64,000 bases of DNA from an uncultured bacterium (GTDB lineage Bacteria > Patescibacteriota > Saccharimonadia > Saccharimonadales > Saccharimonadaceae). The notes beneath the pieces were generated by a model. That model was given only the letters and a program-made list of their open reading frames with translations. It had not been told where the DNA came from and made no database searches. Shown in pieces: positions 23,647-32,670 of this stretch; within the stretch, counting starts at the first letter, position 1, and each line of letters begins with the position of its first letter. The stretch covers positions 1 through 64,000 of the forward strand of contig CALIJI010000010.1 in assembly GCA_938017895.1 (NCBI GenBank). Reading direction: 5' to 3'. The position numbers were made by a program, and so were the translations under genes.

Positions 23647-24329
23647 TATTGTTTATAACTCCCTTGCGACTGATCATGTGTAACCTTACCCTTATTGAGC
23701 GTAATTACACGACGTTTTAATTTATTAACAATCTCAACATTGTGGGTAGTCAGAACAACTGTCGTGCCGTAATTGTTAATTTTTTCAAGCAAACGAATAA
23801 TATCCCAACTATGTTTCGGGTCAAGGTTACCTGTTGGCTCATCAGCAATTAGAATCTTTGGCTGACGAACGAGCGCACGAGCAATTGCTACCCGCTGGCG
23901 TTCTCCACCGCTAAGCTGCTGCGGAAAGTTTTTCTCCTTCCCTTCAAGACCGACTAGCTTAATAACTTTTGGTACAGTAGAGCGAATTTCATGATTATTC
24001 ATCCCCACAATCTCCAAAGCAAAAGCAATATTTTCAAAAACAGTTCTGTTCGGTAAAAGTTTAAAATCCTGAAACACTACCCCGATCCGTCTGCGAAGAA
24101 GCGGAATATCCTTGTCTTTTAATTTATCATAATCAATCCCACCAACGACAATCTTACCGCTAGTAGGTTTCTCCTCTCGCGTCAAAAGTTTAAGAAGTGT
24201 TGATTTTCCTGCACCACTAGTACCTACCAAAATTACAAATTCTTTTGGTTTAATATGAAGGCTAATTCGACTCAATGCTGGATGATCAGCGCTACCATAG
24301 GTTTTAGTTACACGGTCCAATAAAATCAT
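23646..24329 (-). CDS. ftsE: Cell division ATPase FtsE
   Basis: A 227-residue ABC ATPase: Walker A GTSGAGKST (about 36-44), Q-loop VVFQDFKLLPNRTVFENIAF, signature LSGGERQRVAIARAL, Walker B ILIADEPTGNLDP and H-loop TTHN. MILLDRVTKTYG is the canonical FtsE opening. The frame is open for 20 more codons upstream, but a TATAAT 10 nt before this ATG and the family alignment favour it. It is the first gene of ftsE-ftsX-CHAP hydrolase. Confidence 0.95.
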   Translation of the reverse strand: MILLDRVTKTYGSADHPALSRISLHIKPKEFVILVGTSGAGKSTLLKLLTREEKPTSGKIVVGGIDYDKLKDKDIPLLRRRIGVVFQDFKLLPNRTVFENIAFALEIVGMNNHEIRSTVPKVIKLVGLEGKEKNFPQQLSGGERQRVAIARALVRQPKILIADEPTGNLDPKHSWDIIRLLEKINNYGTTVVLTTHNVEIVNKLKRRVITLNKGKVTHDQSQGSYKQ

Positions 24330-24408
24330 AACTACTTTAATTATACTAACTTTTTCTATAACGGTCAAGCTTTTGATTTTATAGAACAAATATTTTAAAA
24401 TTTGTTAA

Positions 24409-25686
24409 TTAAGTAAGTTTTTCAAACATATCAATTTCACCAAGCTTTTTAGAGTTAGCTTTTCGCTTTTGAATTAACTCATTAAAATCAGGGTAATCCT
24501 CATCTTCAAATGTTATACCATTCTGTTCAAAAAATATTTTCTTCTTCTGAAAACCCTGTGATTCTAAAATCTTTTCTCGCCATTCATCATCAGCCAAAAT
24601 TGTCGGTTCTAATAAAACTCTGCTCGCTTCAAAATCTCTTTTCAACTGGTCAAAATCAAGCATAAGATTCTTAAATTTATCATCTTTCAAATATTTTTTA
24701 TTTTCATAATCATAATGCGGAGTACTTAGAACCAGTGACCCAATTTTGCGCAAAAAGTTCTTCTGGGTTGGATTTTGGTGATAGCGATATTCAAAATAGC
24801 CATCATTACGATCACTAATTCCCCGCCCAAAAGCGTCTTCGTCATCATACCAAACCGGAACTGTGCCGTGCTGGCGTTTACCGTCCAAGTTTTTCTTTGT
24901 TGAAGTTTCACTATCCCAAAAGTAAATTCCGTTTATTTTTCTAACTTCAGGTAAAGCCTGTTCAAGCAAGTATATTGAAGTTCCAAGCGTTGCACCGCTA
25001 AAACCAGTTTCATCAATCACTGTTAAAACTTCGCCCTCAACCGATATTGGCGAATCCATAATTTTCACAAAAATATTATCACCGCGAAAATCTATATTTA
25101 CATCATCAGAAATAAAGTTAGCTCTAATTCGCGCTAAGATTTCAGTTTTATCTGATTCGGACAGTTGCTGAAAATTATTTATAAAATCAGCCGTACTAGC
25201 AAGCTTATTCCGCATCCCCTTTTCATTATCAATATAACCCCTAGAAATAGGCACGCCAATTGCAGAAAAAATATCATTTCGGTCAATATTTAAGAATTTT
25301 GATTTGGGACGCCGAGAACCCGACTTAGAGAAATTTTTCCAGAATTTTTTAGTCAAAGCTTCAAGTGGCCTTGCAGATTTATCAAGATATATAGCCGTGT
25401 CAGTTTTATCGCCAACCGAGCCATCTAGCTGGTGGATCATTTCTGCTGTATTTCTAAGATAGCGAGACGCAATCATATCCATCGAAACAGGATCACCATC
25501 TGCATCCAACTGTTTTGAAATAATTTTATAATTATTGCGATCTACTGCATATATATCTAGAGGGCTGAGTAGCCCTTCTTTAATCTGATTTTTGCGTCGC
25601 TCAATTAGTTTCTCTTCATGATCAGAATATCCTGAATCCATAGACTCTTCATTTAGAGAATTATAATTTTTTCGTTTATTTTCCAT
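24409..25686 (-). CDS. Unknown protein with phosphoribosyltransferase-like motif
   Basis: A 425-residue soluble protein I do not recognise. The segment VLTVIDETGFSGATLGTSIY (about 218-237) matches the PRPP-binding loop of type I phosphoribosyltransferases (hydrophobics, acidic residues, then TG-x-T-like), and YLDKSARPLEALTKKFW (about 99-115) is a second distinctive block. The N-terminus is charged and flexible; the C-terminus is acidic and helical. It lies alone between prfB and ftsE, with no purine, pyrimidine or toxin partner. It could be a nucleotide-linked PRTase-like enzyme; the substrate is unknown. Confidence 0.6.
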   Translation of the reverse strand: MENKRKNYNSLNEESMDSGYSDHEEKLIERRKNQIKEGLLSPLDIYAVDRNNYKIISKQLDADGDPVSMDMIASRYLRNTAEMIHQLDGSVGDKTDTAIYLDKSARPLEALTKKFWKNFSKSGSRRPKSKFLNIDRNDIFSAIGVPISRGYIDNEKGMRNKLASTADFINNFQQLSESDKTEILARIRANFISDDVNIDFRGDNIFVKIMDSPISVEGEVLTVIDETGFSGATLGTSIYLLEQALPEVRKINGIYFWDSETSTKKNLDGKRQHGTVPVWYDDEDAFGRGISDRNDGYFEYRYHQNPTQKNFLRKIGSLVLSTPHYDYENKKYLKDDKFKNLMLDFDQLKRDFEASRVLLEPTILADDEWREKILESQGFQKKKIFFEQNGITFEDEDYPDFNELIQKRKANSKKLGEIDMFEKLT

Positions 25687-25745
25687 TTTTTATTTTTCTA
25701 AATTAATATCTTGATTGTATCATAAAAACATCAATATGTCAATAA

Positions 25746-25773
25746 AGGTTATCTTAATCTATTTAAGTAACCT
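25746..25773 (-). terminator. prfB terminator
   Basis: AGGTTA-CTTAA arm pairs with TTAAG-TAACCT with a one-base bulge, followed by UUUAUUG on the minus strand. Confidence 0.65.
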
Positions 25774-25798
25774 AAAATATTAATTTATTAACTAGCAA

Positions 25799-26875
25799 TC
25801 AATTTTTAGAATTCTCTAAAAAAGCATAAATGAACCCATCAATTTCGCCATTCAGTACTTTTTCAACATCTTTTTCTTCGTATTTAGTTCGTGTATCTTT
25901 AACTAGTTTATAAGGATTTAAAACATAATTTCTAATTTGCGAGCCCCAATCCGCCGATTTACCAGCCTGAAGTTCACTCAAATCAGCAGCTCTCTGCTCA
26001 ATTTTCATCTGAAGAAGCTTTCCACGCAAAATATTCATTGCCGTTTCTTTATTTTGAGTTTGCGAACGCTCATTTTGAATAGCCACTACAGTCCCAGTCG
26101 GAATATGCGTAATTCGAACGGCTGAATCAGTTGTATTAACACCCTGACCACCCTTTCCACTAGATCGATAAACGTCAACTCGCAAATCTTTTTCTTCAAT
26201 CTTAACGTCTTCTGGTGTTGCAATTTTTGGCAAAACTTCAACCAAAGCAAAAGAAGTTTCTCGGCTGCCGCCGCTATTAAATGGTGAAATTCGCACTAGA
26301 CGATGAACGCCATTTTCGCTACGCAATTTACCATAAGCATTCAACCCACCAACTTCAAAAACACTAGTTTTAATTCCAGCTTCTTCTCCGATGGATCGTT
26401 CTATCTGTTCAGTCTTAAAACCATTTTTTTCTGCCCAACGCAAATACATTCGTTCAAGCATTTCCGCAAAATCCTGCGCATCAGTTCCACCGACACCAGA
26501 AGTTATACGAACAATTGCGTCGCCCGAATCAAATTCCCCATCAAAAAGCAGATCTTTTTTTAATTTGTCAAGCTCGACTTCGAAAGCATCAATCTGCTCA
26601 GAAAACTCATCTTCTAGATCTTCGCTAATCTCCATTAATTCCAAAATATCCTCAACTTGCGCTCGTAGAATATTCCAAGGATCAATTTTTTTCTTAAGAC
26701 TAGCTAAACTGCGAATTTTAGTTTGCGCATTTTGCGGATTATTCCAAATCTCTGGCTGGGATATTTCAGCTTCAAGTATTTCAACTTCACTTGAAATTTC
26801 AGAAAAATTAAGCTTCAAATCGGCCTTAACGATTTCAGCTAAGATTTGTTGGGCACGAATTTGAAGCTTTTCCAT
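25799..26875 (-). CDS. prfB: Peptide chain release factor 2
   Basis: RF2 reads UAA and UGA stop codons. The GGQ motif lies in VDVYRSSGKGGQGVNTTDSA and the SPF-type recognition segment in VHRLVRISPFNSGGSRE. At 358 residues it is full length in a single frame, so the programmed +1 frameshift that controls RF2 in many bacteria is absent. Its presence shows that UGA is read as stop in this genome. It lies 4 nt after mscL and probably shares its transcript. Confidence 0.96.
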   Translation of the reverse strand: MEKLQIRAQQILAEIVKADLKLNFSEISSEVEILEAEISQPEIWNNPQNAQTKIRSLASLKKKIDPWNILRAQVEDILELMEISEDLEDEFSEQIDAFEVELDKLKKDLLFDGEFDSGDAIVRITSGVGGTDAQDFAEMLERMYLRWAEKNGFKTEQIERSIGEEAGIKTSVFEVGGLNAYGKLRSENGVHRLVRISPFNSGGSRETSFALVEVLPKIATPEDVKIEEKDLRVDVYRSSGKGGQGVNTTDSAVRITHIPTGTVVAIQNERSQTQNKETAMNILRGKLLQMKIEQRAADLSELQAGKSADWGSQIRNYVLNPYKLVKDTRTKYEEKDVEKVLNGEIDGFIYAFLENSKN

Positions 26876-26878
26876 AAA

Positions 26879-27265
26879 TTATTTTTTAGCTAGATGATCC
26901 TCACCAAGGAACTTTGTAACTGCGATAATAATAAAGTATACTACTGCCGCAATAATTAAAAAGTTTACAAGATCATTTAAGAATACACCATATTTAATAG
27001 ATGTAATCCCCTTATTAGTAGGAATATTAAATACTAGTCCCTTTAGACCATCAGTTGAACCTAACAATATGCCAAGCGGAGGCATAATTACGTTATCGAT
27101 AAGCGATTTAACTAAAGTCGCTGCCGCAGTACCTATAATCAAACCGGTAGCCATGCCGATCAAACCTTGGCTTTTTATAAATTCTTTAAACCCCTCTAGC
27201 TGTTCTTTCAAAGCGTCTGGGGTTGGATTTTTAATTACTCTCTTGGTTACTTTTTTCTCTGTCAT
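26879..27265 (-). CDS. mscL: Large-conductance mechanosensitive channel MscL
   Basis: A 128-residue channel that opens under membrane tension in osmotic downshock. An amphipathic N-terminal helix (GFKEFIKSQGLIGM), TM1 (ATGLIIGTAAATLVKSLIDNVIMPP), a loop and TM2 (FLNDLVNFLIIAAVVYFIII) followed by a charged C-terminus give the MscL pattern. The N-terminal extension of about 20 residues is longer than usual. A TATAAT ends 9 nt before the ATG. prfB follows 4 nt later. Confidence 0.95.
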   Translation of the reverse strand: MTEKKVTKRVIKNPTPDALKEQLEGFKEFIKSQGLIGMATGLIIGTAAATLVKSLIDNVIMPPLGILLGSTDGLKGLVFNIPTNKGITSIKYGVFLNDLVNFLIIAAVVYFIIIAVTKFLGEDHLAKK

Positions 27266-27305
27266 AATGCCTAAATTATATCACGAGTAAGTTTTTTATT
27301 CAATA

Positions 27306-27333
27306 AAAACTCCACTCATTTAAGTGGAGTTTT
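27306..27333 (-). terminator. Terminator of the PadR-PspC-ABC operon
   Basis: An 11-bp stem AAAACTCCACT (27306-27316) with AGTGGAGTTTT (27323-27333), 6-nt loop and U-run, just after the permease stop. Confidence 0.9.
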
Positions 27334-27341
27334 ATTATTCG

Positions 27342-28655
27342 TTATTCAGTTCGAAGTGCCTCTATAGGGTTCATCTTTGCAGCTTTTCGTGCCGGTAAAT
27401 ACCCAGAGACTACAGCCACAACCATTAAGCATAATACCATGACTGCACTTGCAACCCAATCCATTTGAAGTAGACTCACATCTGATTTAATCGAAAATAT
27501 TCCAGAGTTACTCATTAAAGGATTCAATATTGAGCTAAACACTCCAGCAATTATCACCCCAATCGTTCCACCCAAAAAACCAATCCATGCAGCTTCATAA
27601 CGAAACATTTTTGAAATATCGCTCTTTTTAGCTCCGAGGGATTTCATTAGACCAATTTGCGAAGTTCGCTCAAGTACGCTTATATACTGCGTATTAATTA
27701 TCCCAAAAACACTTGCCAGAATTGCTAGTGCGCCAAACCCTGCTAATCCGGCTGCAGCAACATTAATTGCAGATTGAACTGTCTTATAACTATCGGCAAA
27801 ACTTGAAACTTCAAATCGTTCGATATCAGCTTTTCTAATTTCTTCGGCGACTTGTTGAGGGGTAAACCCATTTTTTACGCTCACATTAATTCCGCCAAAA
27901 TAATTAGCTCTTTCGGCGTTAGTTTTTTTAGAAATTTGCAACCCATCACTATTTGAAATTCGGAAAGCATTAGGGTAGGAAAACTCCATCTCAGTCTTTC
28001 CATTATCTACCGCCACAATCTCAAAAGTCTCTTCAATAATCTCGCCAGCTGAATTCTTAATTTCAAAAATTACTTTCTTACCGATTAAATCTTGCTCTTT
28101 CATTTTGACCGCCTTCGCAAAACTCTTAGGAGCAATAGCTTTTCCTGCAGGGATTTCAAATTTATCATTTAGCTTACCGGCCGAAAACTCAACCTGTTTA
28201 GAATCATTTTTAGTAACTGCACCCACAACAATCTTTTGTCCACCATCTAGCCGAGCTGTCTCGACATTTATATTTACAAATGGGCTTATTTTATCAACAC
28301 CTTTAACTTTTTGTATTTTTTGAATATCCGATTGTTTTAACGCATATTTCTCGAATCCACTAAGTGTAGCTTTTTCTTTTTCGCCGCTAGAGGCTTCACC
28401 TTCGCTGTTCTGAGCTTTGAGTTCATACGGATCAGACTCTTTTTCCGATTTAATTTTTCGCGTTATACTAATAGAATTTTTGTCGCCAATTTTATTAGCT
28501 AAATCAGAAACATAAGCGTTCCCGCCTTTTCCAGCAGCAAGAGCTAGTGAAATTGTTGTCGCCCCAACTGCAATAGCTAGAGATGTTAGAATTGTTCGCA
28601 ATTTAGATTTAGAAAGATTCTTACTCGCTCGCTTTACTATATCAACCCTACGCAT
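27342..28655 (-). CDS. MacB-type ABC transporter permease
   Basis: A 437-residue permease with one N-terminal helix (TSLAIAVGATTISLALAAG), a large extracytoplasmic domain (about 40-290) and three C-terminal helices ending in YLPARKAAKMNPIEALRTE, the FtsX/MacB family hallmark. Such permeases work as mechanotransmission exporters for peptides, lipoproteins or antimicrobials. It overlaps the ATPase gene by 8 nt and is the last gene of padR-pspC-ATPase-permease. An envelope-stress or peptide-resistance role is inferred from this context. Confidence 0.9.
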   Translation of the reverse strand: MRRVDIVKRASKNLSKSKLRTILTSLAIAVGATTISLALAAGKGGNAYVSDLANKIGDKNSISITRKIKSEKESDPYELKAQNSEGEASSGEKEKATLSGFEKYALKQSDIQKIQKVKGVDKISPFVNINVETARLDGGQKIVVGAVTKNDSKQVEFSAGKLNDKFEIPAGKAIAPKSFAKAVKMKEQDLIGKKVIFEIKNSAGEIIEETFEIVAVDNGKTEMEFSYPNAFRISNSDGLQISKKTNAERANYFGGINVSVKNGFTPQQVAEEIRKADIERFEVSSFADSYKTVQSAINVAAAGLAGFGALAILASVFGIINTQYISVLERTSQIGLMKSLGAKKSDISKMFRYEAAWIGFLGGTIGVIIAGVFSSILNPLMSNSGIFSIKSDVSLLQMDWVASAVMVLCLMVVAVVSGYLPARKAAKMNPIEALRTE

Positions 28656-29346
28656 TTTTTACTCCTCTCGTATCTTTAATTGATTCGATCTCGCCATCTT
28701 TGACCCTAATTTGAATCTCACATTTTGCAGCTAGATCTTCATCATGCGTCACAACAACTAAAGTAGCGCCATTATTTTTATTATAATCAAATAGCAATTT
28801 TTCAATTTTTGCGCCAGTTACAGAATCTAGATTACCTGTTGGCTCGTCGGCAAAAATTAACTTAGGCTCATTCACGATTGCTCGAGCAATAGCTAATCTT
28901 TGTTTTTGACCGCCAGAAAGATCTCGCGCTTTAGATTTTTTCTTATCAAGAAGCTCAACTTTCTTCAAAGCATTTTCGATTTTCTTAGCTCGACGTAAAG
29001 TTGGCACTTCTGCTATTTCTAAAGGTAAGCTCACATTTTCAACACAAGTTTCATTTCCTTGAACAAAGAAGCTCTGAAAAATAAATCCCATTTTTTGCGC
29101 ACGAAATTTATCAATCTTCTTTTGCTTCATAGATAGAATATCAATCCCGTCTATAAAAACATGACCTTTTTCAGGAGCATCGAGCCCACTCATTGCATGA
29201 ATTAGGGTCGATTTTCCGCTTCCGGATTTACCAATAATAGCCACGCTAGCGCCATCAGGAATCTCAAAACTTACATTTTTTAAAGCTCGAAATTTATTTT
29301 TCTTATTACCAAAAGTTTTTGATATATTCTCCACATTAATCTTCAT
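28648..29346 (-). CDS. MacB/LolD-type ABC transporter ATPase
   Basis: A 232-residue ATPase: Walker A IIGKSGSGKSTLIHAMSGLD, signature LSGGQKQRLAIARAIV, Walker B LIFADEPTGNLD and H-loop VVTHDED. The sequence is closest to the LolD/MacB group that pairs with FtsX-fold permeases. It overlaps the PspC gene by 11 nt and the permease by 8 nt, so the transporter subunits are made together. Confidence 0.94.
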   Translation of the reverse strand: MKINVENISKTFGNKKNKFRALKNVSFEIPDGASVAIIGKSGSGKSTLIHAMSGLDAPEKGHVFIDGIDILSMKQKKIDKFRAQKMGFIFQSFFVQGNETCVENVSLPLEIAEVPTLRRAKKIENALKKVELLDKKKSKARDLSGGQKQRLAIARAIVNEPKLIFADEPTGNLDSVTGAKIEKLLFDYNKNNGATLVVVTHDEDLAAKCEIQIRVKDGEIESIKDTRGVKNA

Positions 29347-30745
29347 AAAATTGCTCCAAATCTTTTGCTTCTGTAAATTGATTATTTATATCATAGAAAT
29401 AAACTTTAAAGTTTTTAATCTTACCGCTTCCTCTAACTGCAAAGTCAGAACCGGCTCGGCTCGAAAGCGTCGCTTCAAGTTTGTCTTGATCTTTTTGCGT
29501 TTGATAGCGGAAAGTCTCATTGGTGGTTATTTTCGAAAGTTCTGGACCATAGATCCTAATAAATTCATTAGATCCGCCATAGAAATATCTTCTATCATTG
29601 CCAGAAATCGTTAACTTGTTATCTCTAAAATTAAATCTTAGTTTTTTTGATAAATTCTGGTTTAAAGCTTTATATTCACCAATCTCAATTTTACGTTCAT
29701 CGCTCACAATATACTCTACACGAATACCAACTTTTGAGCTAACCTCCTCAATCTTAGAAAGATCATCTTTGTTAATTGAAGCTTGCGAGACAATCGCACT
29801 AGATTCAATTTTCTGCGACAAACGATTAATACCATCGCTCGCGACCGTGAAAATTCCTATTCCACTAGTAATACCTAGTGCTAAGCTCATCATTACTGCA
29901 ATAAAATGATTGCGTGTAAATTTAGCCAAAAAACTTGCATGCGCCAGAATCGACCAAAATATAATGAATACCACACCTGCAAAATTACCCAAAATCATGA
30001 TTAGGAGCTTAGAATTTTCGCTCATACCCCTCATAGTATCATTCCTGAAAGCTTCTTGAAGCCCAAAGTCGCCCATGATTATAGCAATTAATCCACAAAA
30101 TGCTATAAGAGTAAAAATTACCCCGAGAATTTTTAAACCAATCCTTCTAGCTGAATGCTCTTTCCTATTAGCCTTTTCGAAATTAAACTCATCATTAATT
30201 TGTGAAATAGCACTCGCCGAAATCTCCTGACCGCGTGACCTCAAAATATCGTTAGCATTTTTAGCAACTGGCATCGCAAAATCTAAAATTAGATAGACGA
30301 TAAACATCCAGCCCATTGTTGGAAAAATCAACAAAATCATCAAAATACGAATTATCGTCACATCGATTTCAAAATACTCGGCAAGTCCAGCCGCCACACC
30401 ATCAATCTGCGCATTTTCTCGAATACGATATAGTTTTTTGGCTTTAAGCCTTTCAAAATAGCTACGATTATCGTTGTCGATAGTATCTTCATCACCTTCA
30501 CCTTCAAAAACTTCCGGCTCACCAATTTGAGTGCGAATTTTTTCGACATCTTCTTTAGTGATTACGCCATTTGCCCCCACGCCAATATCTGATAGAATTT
30601 CAGTGATTCGAATTTCAACATCCGCAAAAATTGAATCATCAGCAATTTTTCGAAGAGCGTTTAAATATTTTTCAATATCTTTTTTGGCATCATTCTCAAT
30701 TTCGTAAGGTATTTTCGCCAAATGAATCCGTGTAATTTCCTTCAT
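29336..30745 (-). CDS. PspC-domain membrane protein
   Basis: A 469-residue protein. The N-terminal cytoplasmic region (about 1-95, HLAKIPYEIENDAKKDIEKY) is followed by a PspC domain at about 100-160 (LYRIRENAQIDGVAAGLAEY, then TIIRILMILLIF and VYLILDFAMP), then more transmembrane helices (about 205-300) and a C-terminal extracytoplasmic beta-rich domain. PspC proteins act in phage-shock and envelope-stress responses. The SD AGAGGAAAT is good. It sits between padR and an ABC exporter, so it probably helps sense or control that system. Confidence 0.88.
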   Translation of the reverse strand: MKEITRIHLAKIPYEIENDAKKDIEKYLNALRKIADDSIFADVEIRITEILSDIGVGANGVITKEDVEKIRTQIGEPEVFEGEGDEDTIDNDNRSYFERLKAKKLYRIRENAQIDGVAAGLAEYFEIDVTIIRILMILLIFPTMGWMFIVYLILDFAMPVAKNANDILRSRGQEISASAISQINDEFNFEKANRKEHSARRIGLKILGVIFTLIAFCGLIAIIMGDFGLQEAFRNDTMRGMSENSKLLIMILGNFAGVVFIIFWSILAHASFLAKFTRNHFIAVMMSLALGITSGIGIFTVASDGINRLSQKIESSAIVSQASINKDDLSKIEEVSSKVGIRVEYIVSDERKIEIGEYKALNQNLSKKLRFNFRDNKLTISGNDRRYFYGGSNEFIRIYGPELSKITTNETFRYQTQKDQDKLEATLSSRAGSDFAVRGSGKIKNFKVYFYDINNQFTEAKDLEQFYED

Positions 30746-30754
30746 ATTTCCTCT

Positions 30755-31096
30755 TTAAAGTTTATCAATCGTTGCGCTTAAATTATTAATTTCTTTCTCC
30801 ACCACCTGCGCAACACCTTTACCAAAATCGGTAATTTTATAATATTTTCGTGGTGGGCCTTGCTCACTTTCCTGCCATTCATGCGACAGTAATCCTTCTT
30901 TTTGAAGTCGACTCAGTAGCGGGTAAATTGTTCCTTCCACAACTACCAGCTTCGCTTCTCGAAGTTCTTTGATAATATCGCTCGTATAGACAGGTTTTTT
31001 AGAGCAAACTTTTAGCACGCAAAAAGCAATAAAGCCTTTTCGCATCTGTGTAGACATCTGCGAAGCGTATTTTTCAATTTGTTCTTGCTCCGTCAT
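30755..31096 (-). CDS. PadR-family transcriptional regulator
   Basis: A 113-residue winged-helix regulator. YTSDIIKELREAKLVVVEGTIYPLLSRLQKEGLLSHEW is split over the recognition helix and wing, and GPPRKYYKITDFGKGVAQ is the classic PadR wing segment; a C-terminal dimerisation helix follows. It probably represses its own operon (pspC, ABC ATPase and permease) and responds to envelope stress or a drug. A TATAAC ends 8 nt before the ATG, so repressor binding there would block the start site. No clear operator palindrome was found. Confidence 0.92.
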   Translation of the reverse strand: MTEQEQIEKYASQMSTQMRKGFIAFCVLKVCSKKPVYTSDIIKELREAKLVVVEGTIYPLLSRLQKEGLLSHEWQESEQGPPRKYYKITDFGKGVAQVVEKEINNLSATIDKL

Positions 31097-31156
31097 AGTT
31101 CTATGTTATACCAAGTAGCTGGCATTGTCAAGACTTTTTTATTTTTCTGCAAAAAT

Positions 31157-31188
31157 AAAATAACTTCCGGCCTTTCGAAAGTTATTTT
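31157..31188 (-). terminator. murD terminator
   Basis: A perfect 10-bp stem AAAATAACTT (31157-31166) with AAGTTATTTT (31179-31188), just after the murD stop. Confidence 0.85.
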
Positions 31189-31197
31189 ATGCTCATT

Positions 31198-32529
31198 CTA
31201 CAGTTCACCCACCGCTTTAATAAATTGCTCTCCCCGATCAACATAGCTCTTAAACATATCAAAACTAGCGTGCGCTGGGCTCAAAATAACCACATCTCCA
31301 GATTGAGCATCAGCAAAAGCAGTTTTAACAACCTGTTGCATGGTCGTATTTAAGCCAAGATTTTTAATGCGGGTGAAGTTCTTATCTTTGAGCTTTAAAT
31401 TTAATTTTTCGGCTTCTTTACCGATTAAAATTACTTCACGAAGTTCGTCAATCGATGATTCTGATATTCGCGAAATTAACTCACTTAAATCCGCTCCCTT
31501 GTCACTACCGCCCAAAATCAGCACCTTAGGCTCAGCGAAGGCATTCATCGCCGCAATTGCACTACCTGGTGTAGTAGCAATGCTATCATCGTAAAATTTG
31601 ATTCCGTTAATCTCACGAACAAATTTCAAACGATGCGGCAGACCCTCAAATTTAGACAATCCTTCTCGCCAGGCATTAGTAATCTCTCGTAAATCCTTCC
31701 CACAATCCGCAAGAAAATCAAAAGTCGCTATCATAGCCGCTAAAGCATTTTTTTGATTATGCTCACCTGCTAATTTGAGAATGCTAGTTTCAAAAAGCCT
31801 CTTCTTGCCCCAATAAAAATATCCTTCTTGAATGTGAGCAAGTTTTTTGTTCGGAAAATTTTGGAGCGTTCCACATAACTGATTCTTAGAGTTTTCCACA
31901 GCCTTTTCCACAACTTGATTTTCTGAATTATAGATAAAAAAATCATTTTTAGTTTGTTTTAAGGCAACATTCATTTTAGCTGCAACATAATCATCAAAAC
32001 CGTCATGAACATCCAAGTGGTCTGGCTCGATATTATTCAGAATCGCTACAAATGGTGATTTCTGCGCATCCCAAAGCTGAAAACTACTGAGTTCATACAC
32101 CACCGCGTCATTAGGCGATATTTCATCAATCTTATCAAGCGCCGGAACACCAATATTGCCAAGGAGGTGTGTTTTTACGCCAGCAGATTTTAGAATTTCC
32201 GCCACAAAACTAGCTGTCGTTCCCTTACCCTTTGAGCCAGTCACGCCAATAATCTTTACTGGACAATTCTCAAAGAATAAATTTGTTACACTAGTAATTT
32301 TCGAAGAAGAAAGCCTGTGTGGATTTACGGCTGGTGTGCGAACAATTAAATCAGCTTCTACCTCCGAAAAGTCTTTTACGCCCAAAAAAATTTTAGCGTT
32401 TCGTGGCACTTCTATTTTACTTTCCGCCCGCTGATCGTAAATTTCAAATTCTGCATCTTTATATTTTTTAGCCAAAAAATTCATCGCACTTTGCGTCTCT
32501 AAACCAAATCCGAGTAAAGCAATCTTCAT
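31198..32529 (-). CDS. murD: UDP-N-acetylmuramoylalanine--D-glutamate ligase
   Basis: MurD adds D-Glu to UDP-MurNAc-L-Ala in peptidoglycan synthesis. IIGVTGSKGKGTTASFVAEI is the Mur-ligase ATP loop (about 93-112), NIEPDHLDVHDGFDDYVAAK the central-domain metal site region, and SKFEGLPHRLKFVREINGIKFYDDSIATTPGS, split over the C-terminal domain, is MurD-specific. At 443 residues it is full length. AAAAGGAG lies before the ATG. No other mur gene is in the window. Confidence 0.95.
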   Translation of the reverse strand: MKIALLGFGLETQSAMNFLAKKYKDAEFEIYDQRAESKIEVPRNAKIFLGVKDFSEVEADLIVRTPAVNPHRLSSSKITSVTNLFFENCPVKIIGVTGSKGKGTTASFVAEILKSAGVKTHLLGNIGVPALDKIDEISPNDAVVYELSSFQLWDAQKSPFVAILNNIEPDHLDVHDGFDDYVAAKMNVALKQTKNDFFIYNSENQVVEKAVENSKNQLCGTLQNFPNKKLAHIQEGYFYWGKKRLFETSILKLAGEHNQKNALAAMIATFDFLADCGKDLREITNAWREGLSKFEGLPHRLKFVREINGIKFYDDSIATTPGSAIAAMNAFAEPKVLILGGSDKGADLSELISRISESSIDELREVILIGKEAEKLNLKLKDKNFTRIKNLGLNTTMQQVVKTAFADAQSGDVVILSPAHASFDMFKSYVDRGEQFIKAVGEL

Positions 32530-32591
32530 ATTTTCTCCTTTTCTTTAATTTTATCATTTTGCGTTTTTTTTAGCAAACTAACCTCACACAC

Positions 32592-32620
32592 TTGACTTTT
32601 TAGAAAAAACGTGTTAAAAT
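32592..32620 (+). promoter_or_regulatory. Promoter of small gene 32671-33006
   Basis: TTGACT (32592-32597), 17 bp, TAAAAT (32615-32620). A leader of about 45 nt with AAGGAGGTG before the ATG follows. Confidence 0.85.
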
Positions 32621-32670
32621 ATAAAAGCTCGTTAAGAGTAAATTTATACAAAAAGGAGGTGCCAAAAAAT

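Noticed and set aside
25799..26875. Alternative genetic code (UGA read as Gly) as in some CPR phyla
   Set aside because: RF2 is present and several genes end in TGA (for example nrdR at 5517) with normal protein lengths.
25799..26875. Programmed frameshift in prfB
   Set aside because: The gene is open in one frame from a normal N-terminus through GGQ to the stop.
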